Positions 26,143-36,423 of a stretch of 64,000 bases of DNA are shown one piece after another (the stretch's first letter is position 1; each line of letters begins with the position of its first letter). The position numbers and the translations under genes were made by a program. The stretch lies in NCBI GenBank assembly GCA_963696675.1, contig CAVOLM010000038.1, forward strand, positions 1 to 64,000. The letters run 5' to 3'. Below the pieces are notes generated by a model. It had not been told where the DNA came from. It was given only the letters and a program-made list of their open reading frames with translations, and did not search any database. The DNA comes from DATBVX01 sp963696675 (GTDB taxonomy: Bacteria > Pseudomonadota > Gammaproteobacteria > Steroidobacterales > Steroidobacteraceae).

Positions 26143-27018
26143 CAGCCGCCCTCGTTCTGCGTCGACAACACGCGAATCAGACCTTCCTGCGCGGTGCTGG
26201 CGATGAGCTTGCCGTCGCGCGAAAAGATGCTGCCGCGCGCAAAACCCCGCGCGCCCGAGGCACTTGGACTGTCAATCGAATAGAGCAACCAGTCGCCGAT
26301 CTGCACATCGGCATGAAACCACATGGCGTGATCGATGCTCGCCAGGCGCACGTCGCTGCGCAGCCAGGAGATGCCGTGCGGCAAAGTCGCGGTGTCGAGC
26401 AAGTGATAATCCGACACATACGCCAGGAGGCAGCGCTGCAGCGCCTGGTCAATGAGGGGCACGTCGACGGCACGAAACCAGACATGCTTGATCGGCTCGA
26501 GCCTCTCGCGCTTGGAATAGTCGGGCACGCGCACTGGCGCGGAATTCGAACGGGCGCTGATGCTCGAACAGGCGCCGCAGCTTTTCCGGGATCTGCGGAA
26601 TCATCTCGCGATGATGCGTGTCCATGTCCTTCAGATCTTCGGGCGGTGGCACCTTGGGCATCGGGATCTGGTGCTCGACGCCCTGTTGCGGCGCCTGAAA
26701 GGATGCCGCCATGTTGAAAATCTGCTGGCCATGCTGGATCGCGGTGACGCGCCGGCTCGAAAAACTCTGGCCATCACGGCTGCAATCCACTTCATAGACG
26801 ATGGGAGCGTTGAAGTCTCCCGGGCGCAAGAAATAAGCATGCAGCGAATGTACGATGCGCGCTTCCACCGTGGCGTAAGCGGCGACCAGCGCCTGACCCA
26901 GTACCTGTCCGCCGAACACCTGGGGTGCGCCGATATCGCGGCTCTCGCCACGAAACAGATTGAGCTCGATGCGCTCGAGCTCGAGGAGCCGGAGCAGGTC
27001 TGCGAGACGACGGTCCAT
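26142..27018 (-). CDS. tesB: Acyl-CoA thioesterase II TesB (frame break)
   Basis: About 291 residues forming a double hot-dog fold that hydrolyses medium and long acyl-CoA. The N-terminal half has FRGESRDIGAPQVFGGQVLGQAL and the first hot-dog; the second carries SIDHAMWFHADVQIGDWLLY, including the aspartate/histidine region, and SIFSRDGKLIASTAQEGL. The frame changes near 26540, where one extra base separates the halves. ATG 27018 fits the family start (MDRRLADLLRLLELERIE). The stop is coupled to the small membrane protein. Confidence 0.88.
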
Positions 27019-27120
27019 AGCAGAGATTGTACTCAGCGCCGTATACGGGCAGCCAACTGCCAGGGCACGCCGCAAACACAAGTTGTCGCTGGTGTTACGC
27101 GCTGGACTCCGGATCAGCAA

Positions 27121-28105
27121 TTGCCATCAAGAGAGCCGCCGCTTCGAATCGTGCTGCTGGGGCTTGGTACCGTCGGACTCGGCGTGTACCGCCATCTGGC
27201 TCGACCGGCCCGATCTTTTCGAGGTCCTGGATATCGTGGTGCGTGAGCCGGACAAGCACGCGCATGACGGCGTGCCCGCCGCACTCTTCTCGACTAACGT
27301 ATGGGAGGCGATCAATCAGCCCGCAGATCTCGTCATCGAGCTGATCGGCGGCCTCGAGCCGACGGCGGACGTGGTGCACGCCGCGTTGATCCGTGGCCGC
27401 AGCGTCGTCACCGCCAACAAGTTCCTGGTCGCTTCGCGCTGGCCGACACTGAAGCGATTCACGGAAGGGCCGGCGCCTCGCCTGAGCTACTCGGCAGCCG
27501 TGGGCGGCGCTGTACCGGTCCTCGAAGCCCTGTCGATATTGCGCCAGGGCCACGCGATCCACACTGTGCGCGGAATCGTCAACGGCACCTGCAATTTCGT
27601 GCTCGATGAGCTCGAGCGTGGAGTGTCCCTCGAGGACGCGATCTCAGAAGCTCAAGCCCGGGGTTTCGCAGAGGCGGATCCGGGCGCCGACCTGAGCGGC
27701 GCGGATGCCGCACAGAAACTCTGCCTGCTGGCGCAGGCAGCATTCGGAGCGACGTTCCAGCCTTCTGAAATCGACACCACGGGAATTGCGTATCTCACGA
27801 CTCGGGATACGGCGCAGGCACGCGCCGCCGGCTCCAGGATTCGACTGATCGCCGAATGCGTCCGCTCGGGCGGCCGCGTGCATGCTGCGGTAAGGCCGGT
27901 TCGTGTCCCACCGCACGGCTTCCTGCACGGCGCCCGTGGGGAAGAAAACCGCATCGAAATCACGACGACGGACGGACAGTACGTGCGTCTGCGCGGCAAG
28001 GGCGCCGGCCGCTGGCCGACCGCCCTCGCCGTTCTCGGCGACGTGCTACGACATTCTTCGAGTGCGCAGCGCCGCAGTGCCCGCGGCACGCGCCAGTTTC
28101 AATAG
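27121..28105 (+). CDS. hom: Homoserine dehydrogenase, short form (frame break)
   Basis: NAD(P)-dependent conversion of aspartate semialdehyde to homoserine for Met/Thr synthesis. About 328 residues, lacking the C-terminal ACT regulatory domain. The dinucleotide loop IVLLGLGTVGLGVYRHL precedes a frame break at about 27198 (a GG), after which LDRPDLFEVLDIVVREP continues. TANKFLVAS, the catalytic region AAVGGAVPVLEAL, IVNGTCNFVLDE and ADPGADLSGADAAQKL are intact. The start is uncertain: a TTG at 27121 is the only plausible codon before the nucleotide loop. The end overlaps the azurin gene by seven bases, tail to tail. Confidence 0.85.
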
Positions 28106-28545
28106 ATGAACTTGCCGCGCATCAGGCCGTAATGGCCAGGAAATGAGCAGAAGAACGTGTAGTCACCGCCCTTGGTGAGCTTCGAAAGCGGGAACTTCAC
28201 GGAAGTCGATTCGCCACCGCCGATCACCTTGGTGTGCGCGATGATTCGCTTGTCATCGAGCGGCAGGTACTCCTTGTCGAGCCCTGCGGCCATGCCCGCA
28301 TTGGCAACGGCGGTGTAGTCGGCAGTTTTCGCGAGCACCCAGTTGTGGCCCATGGTCTGCTTGGGCAGCTTGCCGACGTGCTTGAGCGTCACTTCGACGT
28401 CGGTGCAGTCCGCGCCGACCTTGAGCTCCGTGACGTTGTACTTCATCAGGTCGTTACCCTCGATGGCGAGGTTGCAGGTCTTCGCCGCCAGCGCCAGGTT
28501 CGCACACGACAGCAGTGCAACACCGAGGATCAGCTTCTTGATCAT
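28099..28545 (-). CDS. azu: Azurin, periplasmic blue copper protein
   Basis: A 148-residue electron carrier. The signal peptide ends at LALAAKTC, the usual azurin cleavage region. All type-1 copper ligands are visible: Gly-His in TMGHNWVL, then Cys, His and Met in FFCSFPGHYGLMRG. ATG 28545 is set by a GGAGG ribosome site eight bases upstream. It follows the ferredoxin-NADP reductase gene by 31 bases on the same strand, suggesting co-transcription. Azurins pass electrons to oxidases, nitrite reductases or peroxidases; the partner is not known here. Confidence 0.95.
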   Translation of the reverse strand: MIKKLILGVALLSCANLALAAKTCNLAIEGNDLMKYNVTELKVGADCTDVEVTLKHVGKLPKQTMGHNWVLAKTADYTAVANAGMAAGLDKEYLPLDDKRIIAHTKVIGGGESTSVKFPLSKLTKGGDYTFFCSFPGHYGLMRGKFIY

Positions 28546-28576
28546 TGAGTTCGCCTCCAATGTTATGAGTCTTGAT

Positions 28577-29621
28577 TCAGCTGCCTGCCACGCCCAGGCG
28601 CTTTTGCATGATAGGACTTGTGGTGGTGTATTGCAGGAACTGCTTCTTTTCCGGGTAGAGGTGATGCTGGATGCCGAATGCCGCCAGCGCTGCCTCGTGA
28701 AACCCGCTGAGAATCAGCTTCTTCTTCCCGGGATAATGATTGATGTCGCCCACCGCGAAGATGCCGGGCACGCTGGTCTGGAATTTCTCGGTGTCCACGC
28801 GGATCGCACGCTTGTCGAGGTCCAATCCCCACTCCGCGATCGGGACCAAGCTTCGGATGCAGGCCGAAGAAAGCGAGTACGTGCTCTGCGCCAAGCTCGT
28901 GTTGGGCACCATCGGTTCCCGAGACGACGATGCCTTTGAGCTCGTTGCCGGCAACCAGGAGGCTTTCCGCGATGCCCTCGATGTATCGCATGCGTCCGGC
29001 CGCGACCTGTTCGCGCATCCTTGCGACGGAGGCCGGTGCCGCGCGAAATTCAGCACGACGATGCACGAGCGTGAGGTTGCGCGCCTTGCCGCACAGGTCC
29101 AGTACCCAGTCGAGCGCCGAATCGCCACCACCGAAGATGACGAGGTCCCTGCCATGAAATGCCGGCGCGCTCTTGATGCGGTAGTGAATCTGTCGTCCCT
29201 CGAGTGCTTCAGCCCCTTCGACACCGAGACGACGCGGCTGAAATGAGCCGACGCCGCCCGCAATGACAATCGTGCGCGTGCGAAACGTGGTGCCGATTGC
29301 CGTGCGCACGAAAAACCGCTGTTCTCCTTCCTTGCGAACTTCGGTGACTTCCTGGCCGAGATGAAAGATCGCCTTGAATGGCTTGATCTGCTGCAACAGC
29401 CGGTCCACGAGCTCCTGCGCGCCACACACTGGGAGCGCCGGGATGTCGTAAATGGGTTTGTCCGGGTAGAGCTCAGTACATTGCCCGCCCGGATGCGCGA
29501 GCGAATCGACGACGTGCGCGGAGATGCCCAGTAGCCCAAGCTCGAAGACCTGGAACAGGCCGCACGGGCCTGCGCCGACGATGACCACGTCACATTCGAT
29601 CGGTCCGTTGCTTTCAGCCAC
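28577..29621 (-). CDS. Thioredoxin-reductase-like ferredoxin-NADP reductase (frame break)
   Basis: About 347 residues, a two-dinucleotide-domain flavoprotein without the CxxC of thioredoxin reductase, as in type-2 (YumC-like) ferredoxin/flavodoxin-NADP reductases. FAD site VVIVGAGPCGLFQVFELG near residue 11, GGQCTELYPDKPIYDIP, NADPH site VIFGGGDSALDW, and the final FAD motif VPGIFAVGDINHYPG. The frame changes near 28848 in a TT (minus-strand sense); one extra base separates PKL from VPIAEWG. The start is GTG 29621. Azurin is directly downstream. Confidence 0.88.
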
Positions 29622-29723
29622 TCGAGGCGTCCTGGAAAAGCCGGTGGGGCGGCTATTCTACAGGGCCCGTTTGCAGACTGTCGGCAATGGACGCGCTCGG
29701 ATGGCGCGGGCCGTCGCTCGAGG

Positions 29724-32396
29724 TCAGGACGACCCGATGGAAGGCTGGTTGCTAGCGTCGGCGCGGGAGCATCGACACGCACGGCGGGATGTTCCGTCTC
29801 CGCGACCTGCAGGCGGGCATCGTCTGCGCGACCCAGCAGCATCGACATGCGGTTTTGCGTGGTCCGTACGATCTTCAGGACTTCCGAGGCGACTGTTGGC
29901 CGCTCGATGTAGTACCCCTGCACGCAAACATCGCCGCAGGCGGTGAGGAAATCGAGCTGTGCTGGTCGTTCGACGCCCTCGGCCGTGACCTGCAGGTTGA
30001 GATTGCGACACAGGCTGATGATCGAGCGCACGATGGCGGCAGACCGGGAGTTCGTATCGACGTCCGCGATCAGGCTGCGATCGAGCTTGACGCGATTGAG
30101 CGGCAGCTTTTCCAGTGAGGTGAGCGAGGAGAAGCCAGTGCCGAAATCATCCAGCGCAATACCGACGCCGAGCGCGCGCAGGCCCTTGAGCGCATCGACG
30201 GTAACGGCACCAGTCTGGAGCATGGTTTCGGTGAGCTCGAGCTCCAGGCACGCCGGATCGAGTTTGTTGGTGGCGAGCAGCCGCTCCACTGTATTGACGA
30301 AGTCACCGGTCAGAAACTGCTGAGAGCACACGTTCAGGGCCACTTTGGCCTGCGGCCAGCCGCTGCGCCGCCAGAGCTCCGCCGCCTGTGCGGCCTGACG
30401 CATGACCCACCCGCTGATCTCGACGATGAGCCCGGACTGCTCGGCGATCGCCAGAAACTCTGCCGCTGGGACAATGCGTCCTTTCGGCTGGCGCCAGCGC
30501 AGCAATGCCTCGACAGCCGTGGTCTCCAGCGTGAGCAACGACACCTGGGGCTGAAAGTGCAGCATGAGGTCGTGTTCCTCGACCGCGCGACGCAATGCCT
30601 GCTCGGTCTGGAAACGGCTGCTCGCGGTGAGCAGCAGCTCCGGGCTGTACACGCACGAGCGGTTGCGGCCCATTTCCTTGGCACGAAACAGCGCGGCGTC
30701 CGCGGCTCGAAGCAGTGTGGGCACATCCCGGCCGTGATTCGGAAACACGGCCGCGCCCAGGCTCATTCCGATCAGCAGCTCACGTTGGCCCACCGCGATC
30801 GGTCGATGGAACTCGTGCCACCATCTGCTGGGTGCGGCGTTCGAGCTCCTCCGGCGCATCGCCACCCTCGAGGATCAGCGTGAATTCGTCACCGCCGAGC
30901 CGCGCCACGAAGCCAGTGTCGCCCGCTGCTGCACGCAGGCGCTCGCCGATCACCCGCAGCACGCGATCGCCGAACTCATGTCCCAGGCTGTCGTTGATCA
31001 TCTTGAAGTTGTCGAGATCCACGAACAGCACCGTGAGCTGGCGCTGCTCCGCGGTGGCGCTCGCCAGCATCGAGGTGAGTTGCATGAACAGATGGCGTCG
31101 ATTGGGGAGGGAGGTCAGCGGATCATGATTGGCCAGATGCTTGAGCTGGCGCGTGCGGCGCGCGACGCGATCCTCGAGCTCCGCCTGATGAGTGCGCACG
31201 ATACGCTCAGCACTCGCGAGCTCGGCCGCCATGTGGTTGAACGCTCCGGCAAGTTCATCGAGCTCGCGCACGCCACCTTGCGGAACACGCGTGGTCAGTG
31301 CTCCGGCTGCGAGCCGCCGCGTGGCCGCAGTGAGACGCTTGGCCGGTAGCGTGATGCCGTACAGGGTGGCTGCGGTCACGAGCAGAATCACGCCCATCAC
31401 CGCCAGACTCACCAGGGCAATCATGCGCTCGGCATCCTGGGCCGTAGCGCGCGCTTCACCTGCCGAGGCTGCAAGCGCGCGCAGCGCGGGCTCTTCGAAA
31501 CTTACGCGCACCTGCTCGACGAGGTCTGCGCCCGCTGCCGCGAAAGTGCGTCGGCTCGATTCCAGCTCGGTGTCGAGTTTGCGCGCGGCGCGATGCAGAC
31601 GTGTCGCATCGTCGAAATCGCCCTGCACCAGGTCGAACCAGGCGATACCCGGCGAGCGCTTGAGCTCGTCGGCGTGCTCGAGGAGCTTGCGTCGGAATGC
31701 GACTTCGCGCTTGGCGCCTTCGGTGACACTGCGGACACTCGGCTGCGCCAGTTGTGCGCTGAGACTATCGCGAACCGCATCGAGCGCCTGGCTCAACTCC
31801 GAAAGAGAGCGGCGCGCCATGACGTTCTCGCCGACGCGCTGGCCACTCGCGCCAGCCGAGCCGATGCGCTGACCGAGCGCATCCATGAGTGACCAACAGG
31901 AGGCGAGCAGCTCGGCACGGCGGTCGAACTGGTCCATCAATGCGACGCCAGCGTGCTCGTGTTCCTCGAGCATCTTGGGCAGGTCATCGCGCGGATCGAC
32001 GTTGAGTTGTGGCCGCAGGTGCTTGAGGTGCTCGGCGACGGCGTCCTGCAAGTCGAGGCGAGCGCTCTCGATGGCCGCGCGATCCTGGCGCGAGCCGGGT
32101 TTCAGATACGTGAGCACGGTGCGATCGAAAGCACCGATGGCGTCGGCGAGCGTGCGTGCGCGGTGCGCGAGCGGTTCGAGCTCTTCCTGCACGCGTGCCG
32201 CATTTTGCGTGGCGAGCCGGGTGCTGCGTTGGACGAGCACGTTACCCGTCAGACACACCACCATGATTGCCATGAGGCCCAGGGCCAGCCATGCGCCGAG
32301 CGATGGCCGAAAGCTACGGGCGCGCGGCTGCGCCGGGGCGGCTTCCGGAGCCGGCAGGTGCGGTGGCACGTGATCGGTTCGAGTGCCGGTTTCCAT
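29724..32396 (-). CDS. HAMP-GGDEF-EAL cyclic-di-GMP protein (frame break, 3' end uncertain)
   Basis: A membrane receptor with a helix at about residues 34-55, a helical periplasmic sensor of roughly 300 residues, a second helix (SLAVMGVILLVTAATLYGI), a HAMP segment, a GGDEF domain with intact GGDEF at about 30885, and an EAL domain (EALLRW, ALDDFGTGFSSL, VTAEGVE). Both the synthase and the phosphodiesterase motifs look active. The frame changes near 30815 between GGDEF and its last helix. After the EAL domain the main frame has no stop before the next gene; a stop at 29724 in a neighbouring frame is my best guess for the end. Confidence 0.82.
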
Positions 32397-32566
32397 GCGC
32401 CGAGGCGAGCGGACGATAGTTGCAGGACCATGTCAGGACTGGGCTTTTCCTGCTGCGCCACAGGTCTCAGCGTTTACCCTACAGTCGCCACGTTATGACC
32501 AATCCGGGCGCTCATTGTAGGATGTGCGCCCCCAATGGCCCTGAACCCGGGACACGGATCACAGTC

Positions 32567-33919
32567 ATGACGACCTCCAAGAACCCCGCTTCCGCCTCCG
32601 CGGGCACCCTGACCAACGAAGAGCTGCATCGGCGTCGGGCGAATGCAGTGCCGCGCGGCGTGTCGAATCTACTCGCTGTCTATGCCGATCACGCGAGCAA
32701 TGCCGAAGTGTGGGACGTCGAAGGCCGCCGCTTCATCGACTTCGCCAGCGGCATCGCGGTGCTGAACACCGGGCACATTCATCCGAAGATGCGGGCTGCG
32801 GTTGCCGAGCAGCTCTCCCGGCTGTCACACGCCTGCTTTCAGGTCACTCCGTACGAGAGTTACATCGCACTCGCCGAACGGCTCAACGCCATCGCGCCCG
32901 GCTCGACGCCAAAGAAGACGATCTTCTTGTCCACTGGTGCCGAAGCCGTGGAGAACGCCGTCAAGATTGCGCGCTACCACACCAACCGTTCCGCGGTGAT
33001 CGCCTTCAGCGGCAGCTTTCACGGCCGCACCCTGATGTGCGTCGGCCTCACCGGCAAGGTGCAGCCCTACAAGGCGGGCTTTGGGCCGATGCCGCCAGAG
33101 ATCTTCCATGTGCCCTTCCCGATCGGCTACCACGGCATCACGCCTGAGGATTCTTTCCGCGCGCTCGATCAGCTCTTCAAGGCAGACGTCGATCCCGCAC
33201 GCGTGGCGGCCATCATCATCGAGCCAGTACTCGGCGAGGGTGGCTTCTACATCGCACCGCCCGCGTTCCTGCAGAAGCTGCGCCAGCTGTGCGACAGCCA
33301 CGGAATTGTTCTGATTGCCGATGAGATTCAGACCGGTTTCGGACGCACGGGTCGCATGTTCGCCATCGAGCACTCGGGCGTTGAACCGGACCTGATGACG
33401 ATTGCCAAGAGTCTCGCCGGTGGCGTGCCGCTGTCAGCAGTCGTCGGCAAGGCGCCGATCATGGACGCACCGCCCCCGGGAGGACTCGGAGGCACGTTCG
33501 CGGGATCGCCACTGGGCTGCGCGGCGGGGCTCGCGATCCTGGAGGTGATCCGTCAGGAAAATCTCCTCGAGCGCTCGCGCCAGATCGGTGATCGAATGCT
33601 GGCGCGGCTCAAGGCCCTGCAGCTGAGACTGCCCTGCATCGGAGACGTCCGCGGTCTCGGCGCGATGGTCTCCATGGAGCTGGTCCGCAATCGGGATGCG
33701 AACGCACCGGATGCGGATCTCACCAAGGCGCTGACCCAGGCGGCTGGGCGCAAGGGCCTGATCCTGCTTTCTTGCGGTGTGCGCAGTAACGTCATCCGCT
33801 TCCTCGCACCACTCACCGCGAGCGATGCGATCATCGATGAGGGCCTGCAGATCGTCGAGGATTGCCTGAAGGAGCTCACGGGTAGCCAGCGCAATACTGC
33901 CGCTGCTGCCGCCGGCTGA
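32567..33919 (+). CDS. gabT: 4-aminobutyrate aminotransferase GabT
   Basis: A class III PLP aminotransferase of 450 residues that moves the amino group of GABA to 2-oxoglutarate. Key segments: FIDFASGIAVLNTGH, FLSTGAEAVENAVKIAR, the cofactor-binding FSGSFHGRT, ADEIQTGFGRTG, and the PLP lysine in IAKSLAGGVPLS. ATG 32567 is the first start that fits the family N-terminus. It is monocistronic; a succinate-semialdehyde dehydrogenase gene is not in the window. Confidence 0.92.
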   Translation: MTTSKNPASASAGTLTNEELHRRRANAVPRGVSNLLAVYADHASNAEVWDVEGRRFIDFASGIAVLNTGHIHPKMRAAVAEQLSRLSHACFQVTPYESYIALAERLNAIAPGSTPKKTIFLSTGAEAVENAVKIARYHTNRSAVIAFSGSFHGRTLMCVGLTGKVQPYKAGFGPMPPEIFHVPFPIGYHGITPEDSFRALDQLFKADVDPARVAAIIIEPVLGEGGFYIAPPAFLQKLRQLCDSHGIVLIADEIQTGFGRTGRMFAIEHSGVEPDLMTIAKSLAGGVPLSAVVGKAPIMDAPPPGGLGGTFAGSPLGCAAGLAILEVIRQENLLERSRQIGDRMLARLKALQLRLPCIGDVRGLGAMVSMELVRNRDANAPDADLTKALTQAAGRKGLILLSCGVRSNVIRFLAPLTASDAIIDEGLQIVEDCLKELTGSQRNTAAAAAG

Positions 33920-33936
33920 CCCGGCGCAATCGGATT

Positions 33937-35850
33937 TCAGTGTCCCTGAGCGAAGCCCAGCTGCGCGAGCTTGGTTCTCATCTGCTCGCCGATGTAGAGC
34001 TGTGGCTGTGAGGGATCGAGCCCCTCTTCTTCTTCTCGCTTCGCGATGATGCGTTGGGTGCGCGTGAACGCATCGAGGAGTGAGCTGCTCGCGGGTAGCG
34101 CCGCGCGAAACAGCGCTTCGCCAAAATAGGTGAGCTCGCGCTCATCACTGCAGCCGAACGAGGTTCGATCAGCGCTCGCTGCAGTAAAGATGATCGTGTG
34201 ATCGTCCTTGAGCGGGTCGATGAACGTGCCTGAATAGCACGCGGACACGATGATCACACGCCATCGAATGCCGGAGTCCTGCAGTGCCTCTTTCAGATCG
34301 TCCACGTAAAGATCGTTGAAGGGCATTCCGAGCCTCGCTGACGGCGACCGAACCTTCGTCCGAACCGTGGGAGGTGATGTACAGCACGAGTACATCGTTC
34401 GCGACATCCATCTTCGCGGCGACACCGGCCAGTGAGCGCCGCAGTGCCGTCGAGCTCGCGAGCAGTGCATCGCGCGCGGGCTCGGGTGAATTCGCCAGGA
34501 TCAGCGAATGCTGGCGAAGGTCGAAGCGCTGTGCCAAAGCATCGCGCGCAAGCCGCGACCTCCTTGGAAAACAGTTCCTGGCCGCCATCGCCGGCGAACC
34601 CGAGGAAATACACGTCGGCCCGAGCGGGATCCTGGCCTTGCAGATCCGCGAGCGCGCCGCTCGAGAAGTTCGGGCTGGCGGTAGATCTGCTCCTCGGCGC
34701 CACTCCAGTCGAGCGCATCCTCCTCGCTGTCATCGCCCGAGTACCAGAACTGCGGGCGCATCATCACGGTCGCGCCGTACACCCACACCATGATCAGGAC
34801 AATCGCCACAGAGCCCACGAGGGCGCTGATCGTGGGCTCATTGCCCACGCTGCGCTTGGCGCGAAACAGGTAGATTGCGGCCACCGCCGCGATGAGCAGC
34901 CCGAGCCAGCGCGCCACCGGTGTGTCTTGTGCGAAGTGCTCCGCCGCGAGCGCCAGGACCGTGAGCAGCGGCAGCATGCTGGCCGCGGCAATCGATGAGC
35001 GGCCCAGCACCGCCGCGCCGTGACTGGTTGGTGTGAAGAGCACGAACAGCGCGAACGCGACCAGCGTGAGCCAGCCGAGTTGCGCCAGGGCGTATTGCGC
35101 GAAGAAGGCCTCTTCGCCCGCGCCCAGACGGTCGTATGCGATCCAGATGAGCGCCGCAATCGATGTGAACAGCAGTACCTGCCGCGCTGACGGCACAACC
35201 GCGCTCGCATCGACCTTGCGAAATGCGAGCAGTCGCAGGCCTGCGATCACGTTGCTGAGAAACGGACGTGAAACCGCAGCGGGTCCGGGTTGCTCCGCCG
35301 AGTGCGAGAGCGATGGCGATGAGCACCCGCAGCTGACAGCGCCTGTCGCGCGCACGGAGGTTCTGAGTCGGGCAAGCTCGCTCTTGACGCTCTCGACATC
35401 GACGGCGCCTGACAGATAACGCTTCGGAATCACCAGTCCGCTCAGGCCATCCAGCATCAGGAGTAGCTGGCCATCGGTTTCCTCCACGGCGCGGATTGCA
35501 GGCCACTCGTAACGTGCCAGGCTCATCGCGCCTTGCACCGTGAGACCTTCGACGCCGAGTACATAGCGCTTGGGACCGATCCATGCGTCAGGAATCGGGG
35601 TGAAGCGTCGCATCAGGTAGGCGCTCAGCCAGATCGCCGCATACATGAGCGCGATCGCGAGCAACGCACTCCCCGCGTGCGAAATCCCAACCCCGAACCC
35701 GGCCGAGGTAAGCGAGCGAGACTCCGAGCGCAACGGCGACCAGGAGGAGACTGCCCACCAACGCCGCCGATGCTGACCCATGCGGGCGCCGATGAACCGG
35801 GCGTAGGCGTACCAGTCCTCGCGCGTGAGGGTGACATCGATCTGCATCAA
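33937..35850 (-). CDS. Membrane-anchored C13 (legumain/caspase-like) peptidase (several frame breaks)
   Basis: About 635 residues reconstructed across several frames. The N-terminal 150 residues look like a YcxB-type domain, with two membrane helices and then WIGPKRYVLGVEGLTVQG. Four to six further helices follow (35180-34780). The C-terminal third is a C13 cysteine peptidase: the histidine is in LYITSHGSDEG (34367-34369) and the cysteine in IVSACYSGTFIDPL (34237-34239), followed by FTAASADRTSFGC. Breaks occur near 34330, 34550 and 34690, and two compensating ones at 35680-35750 hide the second helix. The catalytic part probably faces the periplasm or cytosol next to the membrane. Substrate unknown. 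Confidence 0.72.
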
Positions 35851-35880
35851 GCTGCCGCTGTCTTGCCCAGGGAGGCCAGG

Positions 35881-36423
35881 TCAGCGCGTCGCAAGCTCAT
35901 TGGCACGCGCCTCGGCTTCACTCGCCTCCGGCGCGCGCCCTCTGCCGCGCAGGGCTTCCGCGATCAGCCGCCACGCCGAGGACTGGGTCCTCGGATCACC
36001 CGTGGCAAGCGACAGACCTTTGCGCGCGAGATTCTCGGCCTGCTCGAAGTTGCCCTCCGCTTGCCGCACCTGGCCGAGCTCGATCCACAACAACGGATTG
36101 TTGGGCTCGATTCGTAGTGCGCGCTCGATCGAGCTCGCGGCAACAGAGTAGTTTCCGGTCGCGGCCTGCGAGTGTGCCTGCTCGACGAGCGAGCGCGCAG
36201 CTGCCCCGAGCTCGTAGCTCTTCTGCGGCTGAGGAGGCGGCGCGGGCTGAGTTTCCGGATAAGTTTCGACTGGCGGTGGGCCCTGCTGGGGCGGCGGGCC
36301 CGGCAATGTCGGTGCACCGCCCGGCGCCGGTTGCTGCGGCGGGGGTGACGGCGTGTAGGGATTCGGGAGCCGGCAGGCAGAGAGTATGACCGCCGCGCAT
36401 AGCAGGAAGAAAATTCGCATCAT
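35881..36423 (-). CDS. lpoP: TPR lipoprotein, LpoP-like activator of PBP1b
   Basis: A 180-residue outer-membrane lipoprotein: signal with lipobox ILSAC at about residue 16, a proline-rich linker of some 50 residues, then about three TPR repeats (ATGNYSVAASSIERALRIEPN; LLWIELGQVRQAEGNFEQA). Its ATG overlaps the mrcB stop. In Pseudomonas a TPR lipoprotein, LpoP, encoded beside PBP1b, activates that synthase; the same architecture and position here support the call. Symbol given by analogy. Confidence 0.78.
   Translation of the reverse strand: MMRIFFLLCAAVILSACRLPNPYTPSPPPQQPAPGGAPTLPGPPPQQGPPPVETYPETQPAPPPQPQKSYELGAAARSLVEQAHSQAATGNYSVAASSIERALRIEPNNPLLWIELGQVRQAEGNFEQAENLARKGLSLATGDPRTQSSAWRLIAEALRGRGRAPEASEAEARANELATR

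Noticed and set aside
28001..28130. Regulatory overlap between hom and azurin
   Set aside because: The seven-base tail-to-tail overlap is common in compact genomes and shows no further signal.
28577..30865. Apparent EAL domain-ferredoxin reductase fusion of 762 codons
   Set aside because: The middle part, over the reductase N-terminal half, reads in a shadow frame; the reductase protein sequence lies in another frame until a break near 28848. The continuous frame is an accident of the insertion and high GC.
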